Assembly (NCBI GenBank): GCA_023433965.1
Contig: JAEYTQ010000250.1
Location: 1 to 6,651 of the forward strand
Length of the DNA stretch: 6,651 bases
Direction: 5' to 3'
Source of the DNA: Pseudomonadota bacterium
GTDB taxonomy: Bacteria > Pseudomonadota > Alphaproteobacteria > Rhizobiales > Xanthobacteraceae
In this document: positions 1 to 6,651 of the stretch, one piece after another
How positions within the stretch are numbered: the stretch's first letter is position 1
Layout of the letters: every line of letters begins with the position of its first letter
Translations under genes and position numbers: made by a program
The notes under the pieces: generated by a model
Told to the model about the DNA's origin: nothing
Databases searched by the model: none
The model's input: the letters and a program-made list of their open reading frames with translations, nothing else

Positions 1-288
1 CTGCGCAAGAAGTACACGCCGGCGATCGACCCCGACAACACCATCGCCTTCGCCGGCTACGGCCAGGCCGCGACCATGGCCGAGATCCTGCGCCGCTGCG
101 GGGACGAGCTCACCCGCGCCAACGTGCTGAAGCAGGCCTCCAACCTCAAGGGCTTCCACTCGCCCTATTTCCTCGACGGCGTCACCTACAGCTACACGCC
201 CGAGGACTACACGCCGATGAAGACGCTGTTCATCTCCACCTTCACCGGCAAGGACTGGGACATCTCCGACAAGCCGATGTCGGAGTAG
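1..288 (+). CDS. Branched-chain amino acid-type ABC substrate-binding protein, C-terminal part (5' end outside window)
   Basis: An open frame runs from base 1 to a TAG at 286-288 and gives 95 C-terminal residues; the start codon lies to the left of the window. The piece reads like the C-terminal lobe of a LivK-type periplasmic binding protein (type I periplasmic fold). It has a Gly-Tyr-Gly-Gln-Ala segment followed by a helix, then Leu-Thr-Arg-Ala-Asn-Val-Leu, then a late 'SYTPEDYTPMKTLFISTFTG' stretch, as in rhizobial members that end in a Gly-Lys-x-Trp turn. Such proteins deliver amino acids or other small organic molecules to a LivHMGF permease. The ligand cannot be read from this fragment. 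The ATG at 76-78 is internal and not the true start. The gene is convergent with the sugar operon and is probably a separate transcription unit. Family call fairly secure, substrate unknown. Confidence 0.72.
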   Translation: MRKKYTPAIDPDNTIAFAGYGQAATMAEILRRCGDELTRANVLKQASNLKGFHSPYFLDGVTYSYTPEDYTPMKTLFISTFTGKDWDISDKPMSE

Positions 289-319
289 GCGGAGGCGAGG
301 CGGGTGCCGACGCTCTTTC

Positions 320-365
320 CTTCTCCCCTTGTGGGAGAAGGTGGCGCGAAGCGCCGGATGAGGGG
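320..365 (+). repeat. Palindromic intergenic repeat, left copy
   Basis: This is a compound palindrome made of two small hairpins. CTTCTCCC (320-327) pairs with GGGAGAAG (333-340), and GGCGC (343-347) pairs with GCGCC (351-355). A GGATGAGGGG tail follows. The pattern resembles the short palindromic repeats scattered between genes in Bradyrhizobium and related genomes. It lies 31 bases after the stop of the LivK-like gene. No T-run follows either stem, so it is not a canonical intrinsic terminator, though it could help end or stabilise transcripts. The rest of the gap (289-319, 366-410, 466-484) shows nothing I can name. Confidence 0.7.
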
Positions 366-410
366 TTGCTTCAGCAAGCTCGCATGTGAAGGGTGACTCG
401 CGGAAAGAGA

Positions 411-465
411 CCCTCACCCGTCTCGCCGCATTGCGGCGAGCCACCCTCTCCTAAAGGGGAGAGGG
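411..465 (-). repeat. Palindromic intergenic repeat, right copy, inverted
   Basis: Read on the minus strand this element has the same plan as the left copy: a CCCTCTCC/GGAGAGGG hairpin (444-451 with 458-465), GTGGC, a second hairpin CTCGCCGCA/TGCGGCGAG (422-430 with 432-440), then a GGGTGAGGG tail ending at 411. It is longer than the left copy because its middle hairpin has a 9-bp rather than a 5-bp stem, so the two are diverged relatives and not a recent duplication. Its orientation is opposite to the left copy, so the pair can also fold on each other across about 45 bases. It lies 19 bases beyond the stop of the minus-strand operon. Confidence 0.7.
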
Positions 466-484
466 AAAAGCACACCGACTGTCA

Positions 485-1327
485 CTAGCCCAACCGATAG
501 GCTACCTTGGCATTCGCACCAAAAGCCTTCTGCCGCACACCGGAGCCCAGCTTCGCCAGACACCCCTCCAGCGTACCTTTGATATCGCCGTAGCTTCCCG
601 CGAGCAGGCACACCGGCCAGTCCGAGCCGAAGATCAGCCTGTCCTCGCCGAAGCAGCTCGCTGCGTGCGCGATAAACGGAGCCAGCTGCTCCGCGTCCCA
701 GTCATTCCAGACCGCCTCGGTCGCGAGCCCCGAGATCTTGCACCAGACATTGTCACATGTCCCGAGCGCCTTGATCCGATCGGACCATTCGGTGCTGCCG
801 CCGTCGGCGATCGGCGGCTTGGCGGCGTGATCGAGCACGAAGCGCGCGTGCGGAAAGGCCTGCGCGGTTGCGATCGCGGCGGGCAGCTCGCGGGCGCGGA
901 CGAGAAAATCATAGGCGAGACCATGCGCGAAGGCTGCGGTGAGGCCACGTTGGACGTCCTCGCGCAGCAGCCAGTCGGGATCGGCCTCGTCATGCACCTG
1001 GTGGCGGATGCCGACGAGCTTGTCGCCGCCCGGCAGACCACGTAGCCGTTCGAGCGTTTCGCCGAGCGCAGCATCGGTCAGATCGGCCCAGCCGACCACA
1101 CCGACGACGAAGGGATGCGCCTGCGCGATGCGCAAGAACTCCTCGGTCTCCTCCAGAGAGGAGCGACATTGCACCACGATGCTGGCCTCGATGCCGCTTG
1201 CTTTGAGCAACGGCGCGAGATCGGCCGGACCGAAAGCGCGGCGGATCGGCGCAAGTTCGGGCGCGTCCATCCAGGGATAATCGGCACGCGCCGGGTCCCA
1301 GAAATGCTGGTGGGCGTCGATGATCAC
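485..1327 (-). CDS. Amidohydrolase, L-fuconolactonase-like (COG3618 family)
   Basis: A 280-residue protein of the amidohydrolase-2 family with a metal-dependent TIM-barrel fold. Visible family marks are the N-terminal Asp-Ala-His-Gln-His-Phe-Trp (His6 and His8), Gly-Ile-Arg-His (His109), Leu-Asp-His (Asp166-His167), Cys-Lys-Ile-Ser-Gly (196-200) and the late Gly-Ser-Asp-Trp-Pro with Asp236. Length and motifs fit lactonases that open L-fucono-, L-rhamnono- or related sugar lactones to the free acid in the cytoplasm. The start is a GTG at 1325-1327, because the HQH motif must sit near the N-terminus and GGGAG (1336-1340) lies 8 bases upstream. The gene starts 3 bases after the stop of the aldo/keto reductase, so the two are surely co-translated. 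That pairing supports a lactone substrate made by the reductase. The family is secure; the exact sugar is an inference. A 2-pyrone-4,6-dicarboxylate-type lactonase is a less likely alternative. Confidence 0.86.
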   Translation of the reverse strand: MIIDAHQHFWDPARADYPWMDAPELAPIRRAFGPADLAPLLKASGIEASIVVQCRSSLEETEEFLRIAQAHPFVVGVVGWADLTDAALGETLERLRGLPGGDKLVGIRHQVHDEADPDWLLREDVQRGLTAAFAHGLAYDFLVRARELPAAIATAQAFPHARFVLDHAAKPPIADGGSTEWSDRIKALGTCDNVWCKISGLATEAVWNDWDAEQLAPFIAHAASCFGEDRLIFGSDWPVCLLAGSYGDIKGTLEGCLAKLGSGVRQKAFGANAKVAYRLG

Positions 1328-1330
1328 GCC

Positions 1331-2308
1331 TTACGCTCCCGTCGGTAGCGGCGCGCGCGCATCGACGAGCTTCCGCGCCCGCAGCTCTTGCCAGAACGCG
1401 TGCGGCACGGCCAGCTGCGACATCGCGATGTTGTCGGCAACCTCCGCCGCGTTGCGCGCACCCATCACGGCGACGGTTACGGCCGGATGGGCCATGCAGA
1501 ATTGGAGCGCCGCGGCCTTCAGTTCGGTGCCGTGCTTGCGGCAGAGCGCGTCGAGCTCCAGCGCACGCGCCACCAGTGCGGCATCGGCATCCTGATAGTT
1601 GAACTTCGCGCTGGTATGCGGGTTGGCGAGGATGCCGCTGTTGTAGATGCCCCCAAGCAGGATGGCGATCTTCTTCGCCGTGCAGAGCGGAAACAGCGCA
1701 GCCAGCGCGCCCTGGTCGAGCAGCGTGTAGCGGCCGGCGAGCAGGAAGCAGTCGACCGGCACCTCCTCCGCGAAGCGGACCAGCATCTCCGACTGGTTCA
1801 TGCCGGCGCCGATCGCCTTGACGGTGCCGTCATCGCGCAGGCGCTGGAGCGCGCGGAAGGCCCCCGTGACGGCCGCGTCATGGTGATCGTCGGGATCGTG
1901 CACGAGCAGGACGTCGACGCGGTCGAGCCCGAGGCGCTGCAGGCTTTCCTCGACCGACCGCATCACGCCGTCGTAGCTGAAATCGAACACCGGACGCTCG
2001 CGCGGCGTGGCCTTGTAGTGTTCGTCCTCGCCGGGCGCGCCATCCGGTGTCCGCAGCAGGCGGCCGACCTTGGTCGAGATGACGTAGGAGTCGCGCGGCT
2101 GTTCCCGCAGGAACGCACCAAGCCGTCGCTCCGCGAGGCCGAAGCCATACAGCGGCGCGGTGTCGAAGAACCGCACGCCGAGTGACCAGGCCCGTTCGAT
2201 CGTGGCTTGCGCATCGGCATCGCTGACGGGGGTGAACAATCCGCCGAGCGGGGCAGAGCCAAGCCCGATCGAGGTGACGTCGAGCCAGCCGAGCCGAGAC
2301 CGTTTCAT
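1331..2308 (-). CDS. Aldo/keto reductase, D-threo-aldose 1-dehydrogenase (L-fucose dehydrogenase)-like
   Basis: A 325-residue cytoplasmic NAD(P)-dependent aldo/keto reductase. The catalytic tetrad is visible: Asp49 (in FFDT), Tyr54 (in APLYG), Lys80 (in STK) and His137 (in LLVHD). The early GLGSAPLGGLF and the GVRFFDTAPLYGFGLAERRLG segment are typical of the group that includes D-threo-aldose 1-dehydrogenase and pyridoxal 4-dehydrogenase. The expected reaction is oxidation of L-fucose or a similar aldose to its lactone, which the adjacent lactonase would hydrolyse. I start it at the ATG at 2306-2308: GGAAGG (2317-2322) is 8 bases upstream and the next residues open the first barrel strand. 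The frame could begin at ATG 2314 or TTG 2338, but these lack well-spaced ribosome sites. It follows the binding-protein gene after a 101-base gap with a strong hairpin. Substrate range is inferred and pyridoxal remains possible. Confidence 0.84.
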   Translation of the reverse strand: MKRSRLGWLDVTSIGLGSAPLGGLFTPVSDADAQATIERAWSLGVRFFDTAPLYGFGLAERRLGAFLREQPRDSYVISTKVGRLLRTPDGAPGEDEHYKATPRERPVFDFSYDGVMRSVEESLQRLGLDRVDVLLVHDPDDHHDAAVTGAFRALQRLRDDGTVKAIGAGMNQSEMLVRFAEEVPVDCFLLAGRYTLLDQGALAALFPLCTAKKIAILLGGIYNSGILANPHTSAKFNYQDADAALVARALELDALCRKHGTELKAAALQFCMAHPAVTVAVMGARNAAEVADNIAMSQLAVPHAFWQELRARKLVDARAPLPTGA

Positions 2309-2316
2309 TCCCATTG

Positions 2317-2322
2317 CCTTCC
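2317..2322 (-). promoter_or_regulatory. Ribosome binding site deciding the aldo/keto reductase start
   Basis: GGAAGG on the minus strand, 8 bases before the ATG at 2308. It is only 2 bases from the in-frame ATG at 2314, which argues against that codon, and lies inside the frame if the TTG at 2338 were used. Confidence 0.55.
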
Positions 2323-2345
2323 AGCAGTTTTCTTCCAACGATCAT

Positions 2346-2378
2346 CTCCCCCGCTCACGGAAACCGCAAGCGGGGGAG
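2346..2378 (-). other. Strong stem-loop between binding-protein and aldo/keto reductase genes
   Basis: A perfect 10-bp stem, CTCCCCCGCT (2346-2355) with AGCGGGGGAG (2369-2378), closes a 13-base loop that can itself form a small CGG/CCG stem (2358-2360 with 2364-2366). On the transcribed minus strand no U-run follows, so it is not a classical intrinsic terminator. It sits 31 bases after the binding-protein stop. It could act as a 3' stabiliser or a barrier to 3' exonucleases, leaving binding-protein message in excess over the downstream enzymes, or it could be a decayed member of the genome's palindromic repeats. Confidence 0.65.
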
Positions 2379-2409
2379 GTGCGCAGGAGCGCTGGGGCTG
2401 GGGGCGCTC

Positions 2410-3342
2410 CTACTTCAACATCTGCGCGACGTTGTCCTTGGTCACGAGGTCGAGGCCGGTATAGACGATCTCCGGCACCTTCTCGCCCTTCTTGATGGCG
2501 AGCAGCGTGTCCATCGCCTTCTCGCCCATCTCGAACGGGCGCTGGCCGACCAGCGCATTGGCATAACCGTCGCGCAGCAGTTCGAGCTGCATCTTCAGCG
2601 TATCGGCCACGACCAGCGTGAACTTGCCGGAATCGATGTCCTTCTTGTTCCTGCTGGCGAAGGCCTTGAAGCCTTCGGGGGCAAACATCGGCCAGCCGCC
2701 GATGGGAACGATGGCGGCGAGATCTGGCGTTGCGGTGCGCATATCCGTCATCTGCTGGACCGCGAGCGCGGGGTCGTCGTTGCAGAAGGTCGGCGAACCC
2801 GCGACCTCGGTCCATTTCCAGCCCTTCAACGCCTCGCGGACACCGTCGACGCGCTCGGCGAGATTCTTGGCGCCGGGACCGCCGGAGACCATCGCATACT
2901 TGCCGCCGTCGGGCCGCATCTTCAGCAATTGCTTGCCGAGCGCGAGGCCGAACTCCTTGTTGTTGGTGCCGATATAGGCGATGCGCTTGGAGCCCGGCGC
3001 GTCGGCGTCGAAGGTGATGACGGGGATGCCGGCGGCGGTCGCCGCCTCGATCGACTTGGTCATGGCCGCGACGTCGGCGACCGAGATGGCGAGGCCGTCG
3101 ACCTTCTGCGTGACGAAGTCTTGGATGATCTGGGCCTGCGTCGCCGGCTCGTGCTCCACCGGCCCCTTGTAGATGCACTCGATGTTGCCGAGCTCCTTGG
3201 CACGCTTCAGGCAGCCGTCGCGCGCGAAGTCGAAGAAAGGATTGTTCATCGCCTTCGGCACGATCACGAAGCGGTAGTTCGCGGCGAGTGCCGGCGTAGC
3301 CATCATCGCGACGGCGATACCGGCCAGAAGAAATTTCCTCAT
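2410..3342 (-). CDS. Periplasmic sugar-binding protein of a CUT2 (ribose/xylose-type) ABC importer
   Basis: A 310-residue exported protein. Residues 1-20 form a signal peptide (basic MRK, hydrophobic core, Thr-Pro-Ala-Leu-Ala before the mature Ala-Asn-Tyr). The mature part has the periplasmic-binding/LacI fold as in RbsB: an opening 'FVIVPKAMNNPFF' strand-loop with the Asn-Asn-Pro-Phe-Phe ligand motif (33-37), Gly-Ile-Pro-Val-Ile-Thr-Phe-Asp-Ala-Asp (105-114), an Arg at 164 where RbsB-type proteins contact sugar, and Val-Val-Ala-Asp-Thr (244-248). It would capture a monosaccharide for the adjacent permease. The gene neighbours suggest xylose, but the sequence looks more RbsB-like than XylF-like, so the ligand is inferred. 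Cys44, Cys56 and Cys187 would be exposed in the periplasm and could include a disulfide. ATG 3340-3342 is chosen over GTG 3354, because that GTG overlaps the ribosome site and would spoil the signal peptide. Confidence 0.88.
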   Translation of the reverse strand: MRKFLLAGIAVAMMATPALAANYRFVIVPKAMNNPFFDFARDGCLKRAKELGNIECIYKGPVEHEPATQAQIIQDFVTQKVDGLAISVADVAAMTKSIEAATAAGIPVITFDADAPGSKRIAYIGTNNKEFGLALGKQLLKMRPDGGKYAMVSGGPGAKNLAERVDGVREALKGWKWTEVAGSPTFCNDDPALAVQQMTDMRTATPDLAAIVPIGGWPMFAPEGFKAFASRNKKDIDSGKFTLVVADTLKMQLELLRDGYANALVGQRPFEMGEKAMDTLLAIKKGEKVPEIVYTGLDLVTKDNVAQMLK

Positions 3343-3345
3343 TGT

Positions 3346-3352
3346 CTCCTCC
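3346..3352 (-). promoter_or_regulatory. Ribosome binding site of the binding-protein gene
   Basis: GGAGGAG on the minus strand, with the GGAGG core 5 bases before the ATG at 3342. It is the strongest Shine-Dalgarno match in the operon, which fits the high protein level that a periplasmic binding protein needs. It also overlaps the alternative upstream GTG (3352-3354), making that start unlikely. Confidence 0.6.
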
Positions 3353-3386
3353 ACCCTTGTTTGGTGCCTATCCTCTCGAAATCGCC

Positions 3387-3423
3387 CGGGAAGCGGACAG
3401 GCCGCGTTCTATTTGCCTTCCCG
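3387..3423 (-). other. Stem-loop in the permease-binding protein gap
   Basis: CGGGAAG (3387-3393) and CTTCCCG (3417-3423) form a 7-bp stem around a 23-base loop that contains a further CGG/CCG pairing (3394-3396 with 3402-3404). It lies in the 94-base gap between the permease stop (3437) and the binding-protein start (3342). No U-run follows on the minus strand. It may be a processing or stability element for the binding-protein message. I see no convincing sigma-70 promoter in the gap. Confidence 0.45.
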
Positions 3424-3436
3424 AGATGTCGTCAGT

Positions 3437-4506
3437 TCAGCTCATCCGCGAGCGAATGCGGTCGACCAGCACGGCCAGGATGATGATCACGCCCACCAGC
3501 GTCTGCTGCCAGTAGGAGCTGACCTGTGCCAGCACGAGCCCGTTGCGGATCACCTCCAGCAGCACGCAGCCGACGATGGCCCCGAGTGGGCCGCCGATGC
3601 CGCCGGCGAGATTGGCGCCGCCGATCACCGCCGCCGCGATCACGTTGAGCTCGTAGGACGTCGCCATGTTGGCCGGGGCCGACCCGAGCCAGCCGGAGAT
3701 GATGATGCCTTGCAAGCCGGCGGCGAGCGCACAGATCACATAGACCTCGATCTTGACCCGGACCACGGGAATGCCGGTCAGCTCCGCCGCCTTCTCGTTG
3801 CCGCCAAGCGCGAAGACATGACGTCCGAACGAGGTGTGGTGCAGCACCACCGCCATCGCCAGCGCCAGGATCACGAGATAGATGAACGGCGCCGGCACGC
3901 CGAGCACGTCGCCCGACGTCGCTGCGTAGAAGTAGTCGGCGTCGGGCCCGCCCGGGAAGCTGCCGCGGCCGTTGGAGACGACATAGCCGAGCCCGCGCAC
4001 GATCGAGAGCATGCCCAGCGTGGTGACGAAGGGTGACAGGCCGAGGACCGCGATGCAGAATCCGTTGACGAGGCCCGCGATCAGCGCGACGCCGAGGCCG
4101 GCCAGGACCGAGATCAGCAGGATCAGCCCGGGCACGTTGGCGAGCACGGTCTTGCCATCGGCCGCCATGTGCACCAAGGGGGAGCCGGGCGCCGAGAGCT
4201 CGGTCATTACCATCGAGGTGATCATGGCGGAGAAGCACATCAACGAGCCGACCGAAAGGTCGATGCCGCCCGTGATGATCACGAAGGTGACGCCGAGCGT
4301 CGCAATGGCGATGAAGGAGAAATTCTTCGCCACGTTCTGCATGTTGCCCTGGGTGAAGAAATAGGGACTGGCGAAATGCATGATCACCAGCAGCAGCGCC
4401 AGCGCGAGCAGGACGTAGCCGGTCTGCGAGGCGAAGATGCCGCGCTGCCACCACCTGATCTTGCCGACATTGGTGAAGCTGATCGGGCTTTCCATGGGCA
4501 TGGCCA

Positions 4507-4507
<1 letters not shown>
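3437..4507 (-). CDS. CUT2-type sugar ABC transporter permease (RbsC/XylH/FrcC-like)
   Basis: A 356-residue inner-membrane protein with about ten hydrophobic segments, roughly at residues 31-47, 63-79, 86-102, 126-148, 150-170, 205-222, 252-272, 286-304, 306-325 and 335-349. Two family signatures are plain: Gly-Gly-Ile-Asp-Leu-Ser-Val-Gly-Ser (80-88) and a glycine-rich Ile-Gly-Gly-Ala-Asn-Leu-Ala-Gly-Gly-Ile-Gly-Gly run (295-306). The soluble segment at about 228-253 (Gly-Gly-Asn-Glu-Lys-Ala-Ala-Glu-Leu-Thr-Gly-Ile) should be the ATPase-contact loop. It would form a homodimeric pore for a monosaccharide. A hydrophilic loop of about 24 residues follows the third segment (102-125). I start it at ATG 4505-4507, 7 bases after AAGGAGG and sharing one base with the ATPase stop (TGATG); a GTG at 4510 and an ATG at 4501 are alternatives. 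Family secure, substrate inferred. Confidence 0.9.
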
Positions 4508-5265
<758 letters not shown>

Positions 5266-5277
5266 CAGCGGACTTCC

Positions 5278-6600
5278 TCAGACATGACGGTTGACCAGGG
5301 ATTCCAGATATTCCTGCCGGCCCGAGCGCGGCTGCGGATCGAAGCCGGGCGCAAGCGCGCGGTCGGCGAGATCGGCGAGCGACCGCTGTCCGGCGAGAAT
5401 GGCGCGCCCCTCGGGCCCGGACCATCCGTCGTAACGCTGCGCAAGCGGCGCGGTGAGCACGCCCGCATCCAGCATGTCGGCAGCGGCGAGAAACGCCCGG
5501 GCGCAGGCATCCATCGAGCCGACATGAGCATGGATGAGATCATCGGGATCGATCGACTGCCGCCGGATCTTGGCATCAAAATTGAGCCCGCCCGAGGTGA
5601 AGCCGCCGTGGTTCAGGATCTCGTGAAACACCAGCGCCAGTTCCGGCACGTTCATCGCGAACTGGTCGGTGTCCCAGCCGAGCAGATCGTCGCCGCGGTT
5701 AATGTCGAGCGAGCCGAACACGCCGAGCGCCTCCGCCAGCGCGACCTCGTGATGGAAGGAATGGCCGGCGAGGATGGCGTGGTTCTGCTCGATGTTGAGC
5801 TTGACGTCCTTCAGGAGATCATAGCGTTCGAGGAAGCCGTAGCAGGTTGCAACGTCGAAGTCGTATTGATGCTTGGTCGGCTCCCTCGGCTTGGGCTCGA
5901 TCAGGAGCGGCCCCTTGAAGCCAATTTTGTGCTTGTGCTCGACCACGAGCGAGACGAAGCGGCCGAGCTGGTCGAGCTCGCGCCTGAGATCGGTGTTGAG
6001 CAGCGTCTCGTAGCCCTCGCGCCCACCCCACAGCACGTAGTTCTGGCCGCCGAGCCGGTGTGTCACCTCAAGGGCGGCGCGGACCTGGCCGGCGGCATAG
6101 GTGAAGATGTCGGGGTCCGGATTGGTCGCCGCGCCCGCCATGTAGCGACGGTGGGTGAACAGGTTCGCGGTCCCCCAGAGCAGGCGAACCTTACTCGATG
6201 CCATCTTCTGCTCGAACAGGTCGGCGATGGCGTTCAGATTAGCGACGGACTCGGCGAGCGAAGCACCTTCCGGCGCGGCATCGACATCGTGGAAGGTGAA
6301 GTAGGGCACGTCGAGCAGGCGAAACAGCTCGAAGGCGACATCGGCCTTGGCGCGCGCCTGCGCCATCGCATCGCTGCCGTGGTGCCACGGTCGCAGGAAC
6401 GTTTCGCTGCCGAAGGGATCGCCCCCCGGCCAGCACAGCGAATGCCAGTAGCAGACTGCAAAGCGCAAATGATCTTCCAGCCTGCGGCCGTGCACCAGGC
6501 GGTCCTTGTCGTACCAGCGGAAGGCGAGCGCGTTATCCGCCTCCTTGCCGCCGAAGGCGACGGGTGCGCTCGCATCGAAGAATCTAATTGGCGCGTTCAC
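5278..6600 (-). CDS. xylA: Xylose isomerase
   Basis: A 440-residue xylose isomerase (EC 5.3.1.5) that converts D-xylose to D-xylulose in the cytoplasm and needs two divalent metal ions. It aligns by eye with the E. coli enzyme along its whole length, offset by three residues. The catalytic pair His104 and Asp107 sits in FHDVD. Metal and substrate residues are Glu235 and Lys237 (IEPKP), Glu271 and His274 (NIEQNH), Asp299, Asp310 and Asp312 (GWDTD) and Asp342 (LNFDAK). The segments [19 protein letters not shown] and [10 protein letters not shown] are hallmarks of the longer, class II form. None of the expected residues is missing. The start is GTG 6598-6600, which directly abuts the TAA of the upstream gene; AAGGAG (6610-6615) lies 9 bases upstream. 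The only real alternative is a start further inside, which would cut conserved sequence. Confidence 0.97.
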   Translation of the reverse strand: MNAPIRFFDASAPVAFGGKEADNALAFRWYDKDRLVHGRRLEDHLRFAVCYWHSLCWPGGDPFGSETFLRPWHHGSDAMAQARAKADVAFELFRLLDVPYFTFHDVDAAPEGASLAESVANLNAIADLFEQKMASSKVRLLWGTANLFTHRRYMAGAATNPDPDIFTYAAGQVRAALEVTHRLGGQNYVLWGGREGYETLLNTDLRRELDQLGRFVSLVVEHKHKIGFKGPLLIEPKPREPTKHQYDFDVATCYGFLERYDLLKDVKLNIEQNHAILAGHSFHHEVALAEALGVFGSLDINRGDDLLGWDTDQFAMNVPELALVFHEILNHGGFTSGGLNFDAKIRRQSIDPDDLIHAHVGSMDACARAFLAAADMLDAGVLTAPLAQRYDGWSGPEGRAILAGQRSLADLADRALAPGFDPQPRSGRQEYLESLVNRHV

Positions 6601-6651
6601 TTAATTCGTCTCCTTCAATGCGGGATAAAGCGCGCGCCAGCGACGATAGGC
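6601..6651 (-). CDS. xylB: Probable xylulokinase, last 16 codons (rest outside window)
   Basis: On the minus strand an open frame enters at 6651 and ends with TAA at 6601-6603, encoding AYRRWRALYPALKETN. The Tyr-x-x-(Trp/Phe)-Arg-Ala-Leu-Tyr-Pro-Ala-Leu-Lys ending is the usual C-terminal helix of rhizobial FGGY-family sugar kinases, xylulokinase above all. The place directly before xylA fits a kinase that phosphorylates D-xylulose to D-xylulose 5-phosphate. Only 16 residues are visible, so other FGGY kinases cannot be excluded. Its stop touches the xylA GTG with no gap, and the xylA ribosome site lies within its 3' end, so the two genes should be translated as a pair. The operon promoter must be further right. 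Confidence 0.68.
   Translation of the reverse strand, partial: AYRRWRALYPALKETN
6610..6615 (-). promoter_or_regulatory. Ribosome binding site of xylA within the upstream gene
   Basis: AAGGAG on the minus strand, 9 bases before the GTG at 6600, lying over the Lys-Glu codons at the end of the upstream kinase frame. It supports the GTG as the xylA start. Confidence 0.6.

Noticed and set aside
1..288. The LivK-like protein as part of the sugar system
   Set aside because: It is on the opposite strand, convergent, separated by repeats, and belongs to a different importer family; nothing here links it to xylose use.
411..465. Intrinsic terminator of the sugar operon
   Set aside because: The hairpins are good, but no T-run follows them on the minus strand, and the same plan occurs in the facing copy, so a repeat element is the safer call.
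1388..2185. A 265-codon + strand frame opposite the aldo/keto reductase
   Set aside because: It is an antisense shadow of a gene with an intact catalytic tetrad; no ribosome site or domain supports it.
3343..3436. Sigma-70 promoter for the binding-protein gene
   Set aside because: I could not find a convincing -35/-10 pair with proper spacing in this gap on the minus strand.
2314..3483. A 389-codon open frame on the + strand opposite the binding-protein gene
   Set aside because: It lies wholly antisense to a well-supported gene with signal peptide and family motifs. Its translation is rich in Arg, Gly, His and Asp with no recognisable domain. Long antisense frames are expected in GC-rich coding sequence.
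3432..4454. A 340-codon minus-strand frame overlapping the permease in another frame
   Set aside because: Its translation is Arg/Ala/His-rich with no family likeness, whereas the permease frame shows clear membrane segments and signatures over the same bases.

Overview
The window is GC-rich and densely coded, and its protein families and intergenic palindromic repeats look like an alphaproteobacterium of the order Rhizobiales. Bradyrhizobium or a close relative is my best guess; this is an inference from style, since no marker gene is present.

Layout: at the left edge, on the + strand, is the 3' end of a periplasmic binding protein of the branched-chain amino acid (LivK-like) type (1-288). 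A 196-base gap follows. It holds two related palindromic repeat elements in inverted orientation, lying between two converging transcription units. Everything from 485 to the right edge is one minus-strand operon, read right to left: the last codons of a probable xylulokinase (xylB), xylose isomerase (xylA), then a CUT2-type sugar ABC importer (single-domain ATPase, permease, periplasmic binding protein), then an aldo/keto reductase of the aldose/L-fucose dehydrogenase type and an amidohydrolase of the L-fuconolactonase type. Junctions are tight at xylB-xylA, xylA-ATPase, ATPase-permease and reductase-lactonase. The two gaps flanking the binding-protein gene (about 95-100 bases each) both hold stem-loops.

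How the genes work together: the importer brings in a monosaccharide, XylA converts D-xylose to D-xylulose, and XylB would phosphorylate it into the pentose phosphate pathway. The last two genes encode what looks like the first two steps of a non-phosphorylating oxidative route (aldose to lactone to aldonate), which does not act in the isomerase route. The operon may therefore handle two sugars, for example xylose together with L-fucose or another threo-aldose, or it may hold two alternative routes for pentoses. The promoter and any regulator lie outside the window, to the right of 6651.

I found no sign of a wholly new system. The points most worth a second look are the mix of isomerase and oxidative enzymes, the half-size ATPase where a two-domain XylG might be expected, and the stem-loops around the binding-protein gene.
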